DNA of 64,000 nucleotides, taken from an uncultured bacterium (GTDB lineage Bacteria; Planctomycetota; JAJSAM01; JAJVHW01). How positions within the stretch are numbered: the stretch's first letter is position 1; the number at the start of each line of letters is the position of its first letter. This document shows positions 63,376-64,000 of this stretch, in pieces. The notes beneath the pieces were generated by a model. The model was not told the DNA's origin and did not search any database. It was given only the letters and a program-made list of their open reading frames with translations. Made by a program: the position numbers and the translations under genes. The stretch spans positions 124,001-188,000 of the forward strand of contig CALKVK010000006.1 in assembly GCA_937996235.1 (NCBI GenBank), given 5' to 3'.

Positions 63376-64000
63376 ATGCTGGTGTTCGTGACGGGGGCCA
63401 CCGGCTTCGTCGGACACCACGTGGCGGACGCGCTCCGCGGCGCGGGCCACACCGTGCGCTGCCTCGTCCGCGATCCGTCCCGCGCGAGGCTCCTCGCCGA
63501 GGCCGGTGACGAACTCGTCGCGGGCGACGTCGGCGACGCAGCGGCGCTCGCGCGCGGGGTCGCCGGCGCCGCTGCCGTGGTGCACGTCGCGGGGCTCATC
63601 GCGGCGCGCTCGGCGCGCGAGATGTTCGCCGTGAACGTGGCCGGCACCGCGCGGCTCGCGACCGCCTGCGCCCGCGCGGAGCTCCCGCCCGCGCGCTTCG
63701 TGCTCGTGTCGTCGCTCGCTGCCGGCGGCCCGAGCGGGCCGCACCGGGCCGCCGTCCGCGAGGACGACGCCCCCCGGCCGGTGAGCGTCTACGGCCTCTC
63801 CAAGCTGCGCGGCGAGGAGGCGGCGCGGCGCGCGCTCGGGTCCGCGACGGCGCTGACGGTCCTCCGCCCGCCGGCGGTCTACGGGCCGCACGACCGCGGC
63901 ATCCTCGAGCTGTTCCGCGCGGCCGCCGCCGGCGTGCGGCTGCGCATCGGGACCCGGCCGCGGCGCGTGTCGATCGTCCACGGCGCGGACCTCGCCGACG
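63376..64000 (+). CDS. NAD-dependent epimerase/dehydratase-type reductase, 3' end missing
   Basis: The first 208 residues of a short-chain-dehydrogenase-like protein, cut by the window end. Rossmann motif VFVTGATGFVGHHVADAL (residues 3-20), VVHVAGLIAARS, LVSSLAAGGPSG, and the catalytic YGLSK (Tyr-x3-Lys). In Caulobacter the oxidoreductase CerR of the ceramide pathway is of this type and reduces the 3-keto group, so divergence from spt makes that the leading guess. GGAGG lies 8 bases before the ATG. Other epimerase roles cannot be excluded. Confidence 0.78.
   Translation, partial: MLVFVTGATGFVGHHVADALRGAGHTVRCLVRDPSRARLLAEAGDELVAGDVGDAAALARGVAGAAAVVHVAGLIAARSAREMFAVNVAGTARLATACARAELPPARFVLVSSLAAGGPSGPHRAAVREDDAPRPVSVYGLSKLRGEEAARRALGSATALTVLRPPAVYGPHDRGILELFRAAAAGVRLRIGTRPRRVSIVHGADLAD

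Overview
The window is about 72% G+C and densely coded, with short intergenic gaps and many ATGA or TTGA stop-start overlaps. Lipid A synthesis (lpxB), an MsbA-like exporter and an RND/MMPL exporter point to a double-membraned bacterium. The mix of HEAT and zinc-ribbon membrane proteins, a DUF1570-like metallopeptidase, an FG-GAP surface protein, a kinase fused to a sigma-54 activator, and an EF-P of the EfpL/YeiP type fits Planctomycetota best. Myxococcota or another high-GC Gram-negative phylum cannot be excluded. No tRNA, rRNA, CRISPR array, transposase or prophage was recognised.

Layout. 0-6 kb: RND exporter, small unknown protein, nitroreductase, lipoprotein, HEAT protein and a spermidine-synthase-like protein. 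6-10.2 kb: EfpL-type elongation factor, an AlsS-like acetolactate synthase fused to a cyclic-nucleotide-binding domain, and lpxB. 10.2-14.6 kb: the nusA-infB-ylxP-rbfA operon on the minus strand. 15-18.4 kb: a TPR protein and a hexulose-phosphate-synthase/RraA fusion. 18.4-19.3 kb: a higBA toxin-antitoxin island bordered by repeats. 19.5-28 kb: thiS-thiG, CPBP protease, sdaA, saccharopine-dehydrogenase-like protein, unknown protein, punA-thiO, FabZ-like dehydratase and a small multidrug export family protein. 28-33 kb: large FG-GAP/VCBS surface protein and two exported proteins. 33.3-37.7 kb: a four-gene overlapping operon, binding protein-histidine kinase-response regulator-binding protein. 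37.9-43.3 kb: zinc-ribbon metallopeptidase, TMTC-like membrane protein with TPRs, radical SAM enzyme. 43.5-48.8 kb: a 1757-residue kinase-ATPase-TPR-GAF-sigma54 activator fusion. 48.8-51.7 kb: repeat-rich spacers around a WaaP-like protein, an HU protein and a candidate 26-residue membrane peptide. 51.7-55.6 kb: zinc-ribbon/HEAT protein, ABC exporter, DinB-like protein. 55.6-64 kb: trans-sulfuration enzyme, a CBS-like pseudoenzyme, PAP2 phosphatase, a methyltransferase with a histone-like tail, then a probable bacterial ceramide cluster (GNAT-type ceramide synthase, serine palmitoyltransferase, and divergently a reductase of the CerR type cut by the window end).

How the genes work together. 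The 55.6-64 kb segment most plausibly makes sphingolipids: serine plus acyl thioester gives 3-ketosphinganine, then N-acylation and ketone reduction, with a PAP2 enzyme as a possible head-group or phosphatase step. ThiS, ThiG and ThiO supply the thiazole arm of thiamine. The nusA operon couples transcription and translation factors.

Two sequence-wide regularities stand out. Many genes carry a GCTANNNT-like -10 box only 6-9 bases before the start codon, which suggests leaderless transcription. Several convergent gene pairs share a perfect stem that spans both stop codons without a U-tract. A repeated GTGCTAGTG-plus-hairpin element occurs in three intergenic regions.
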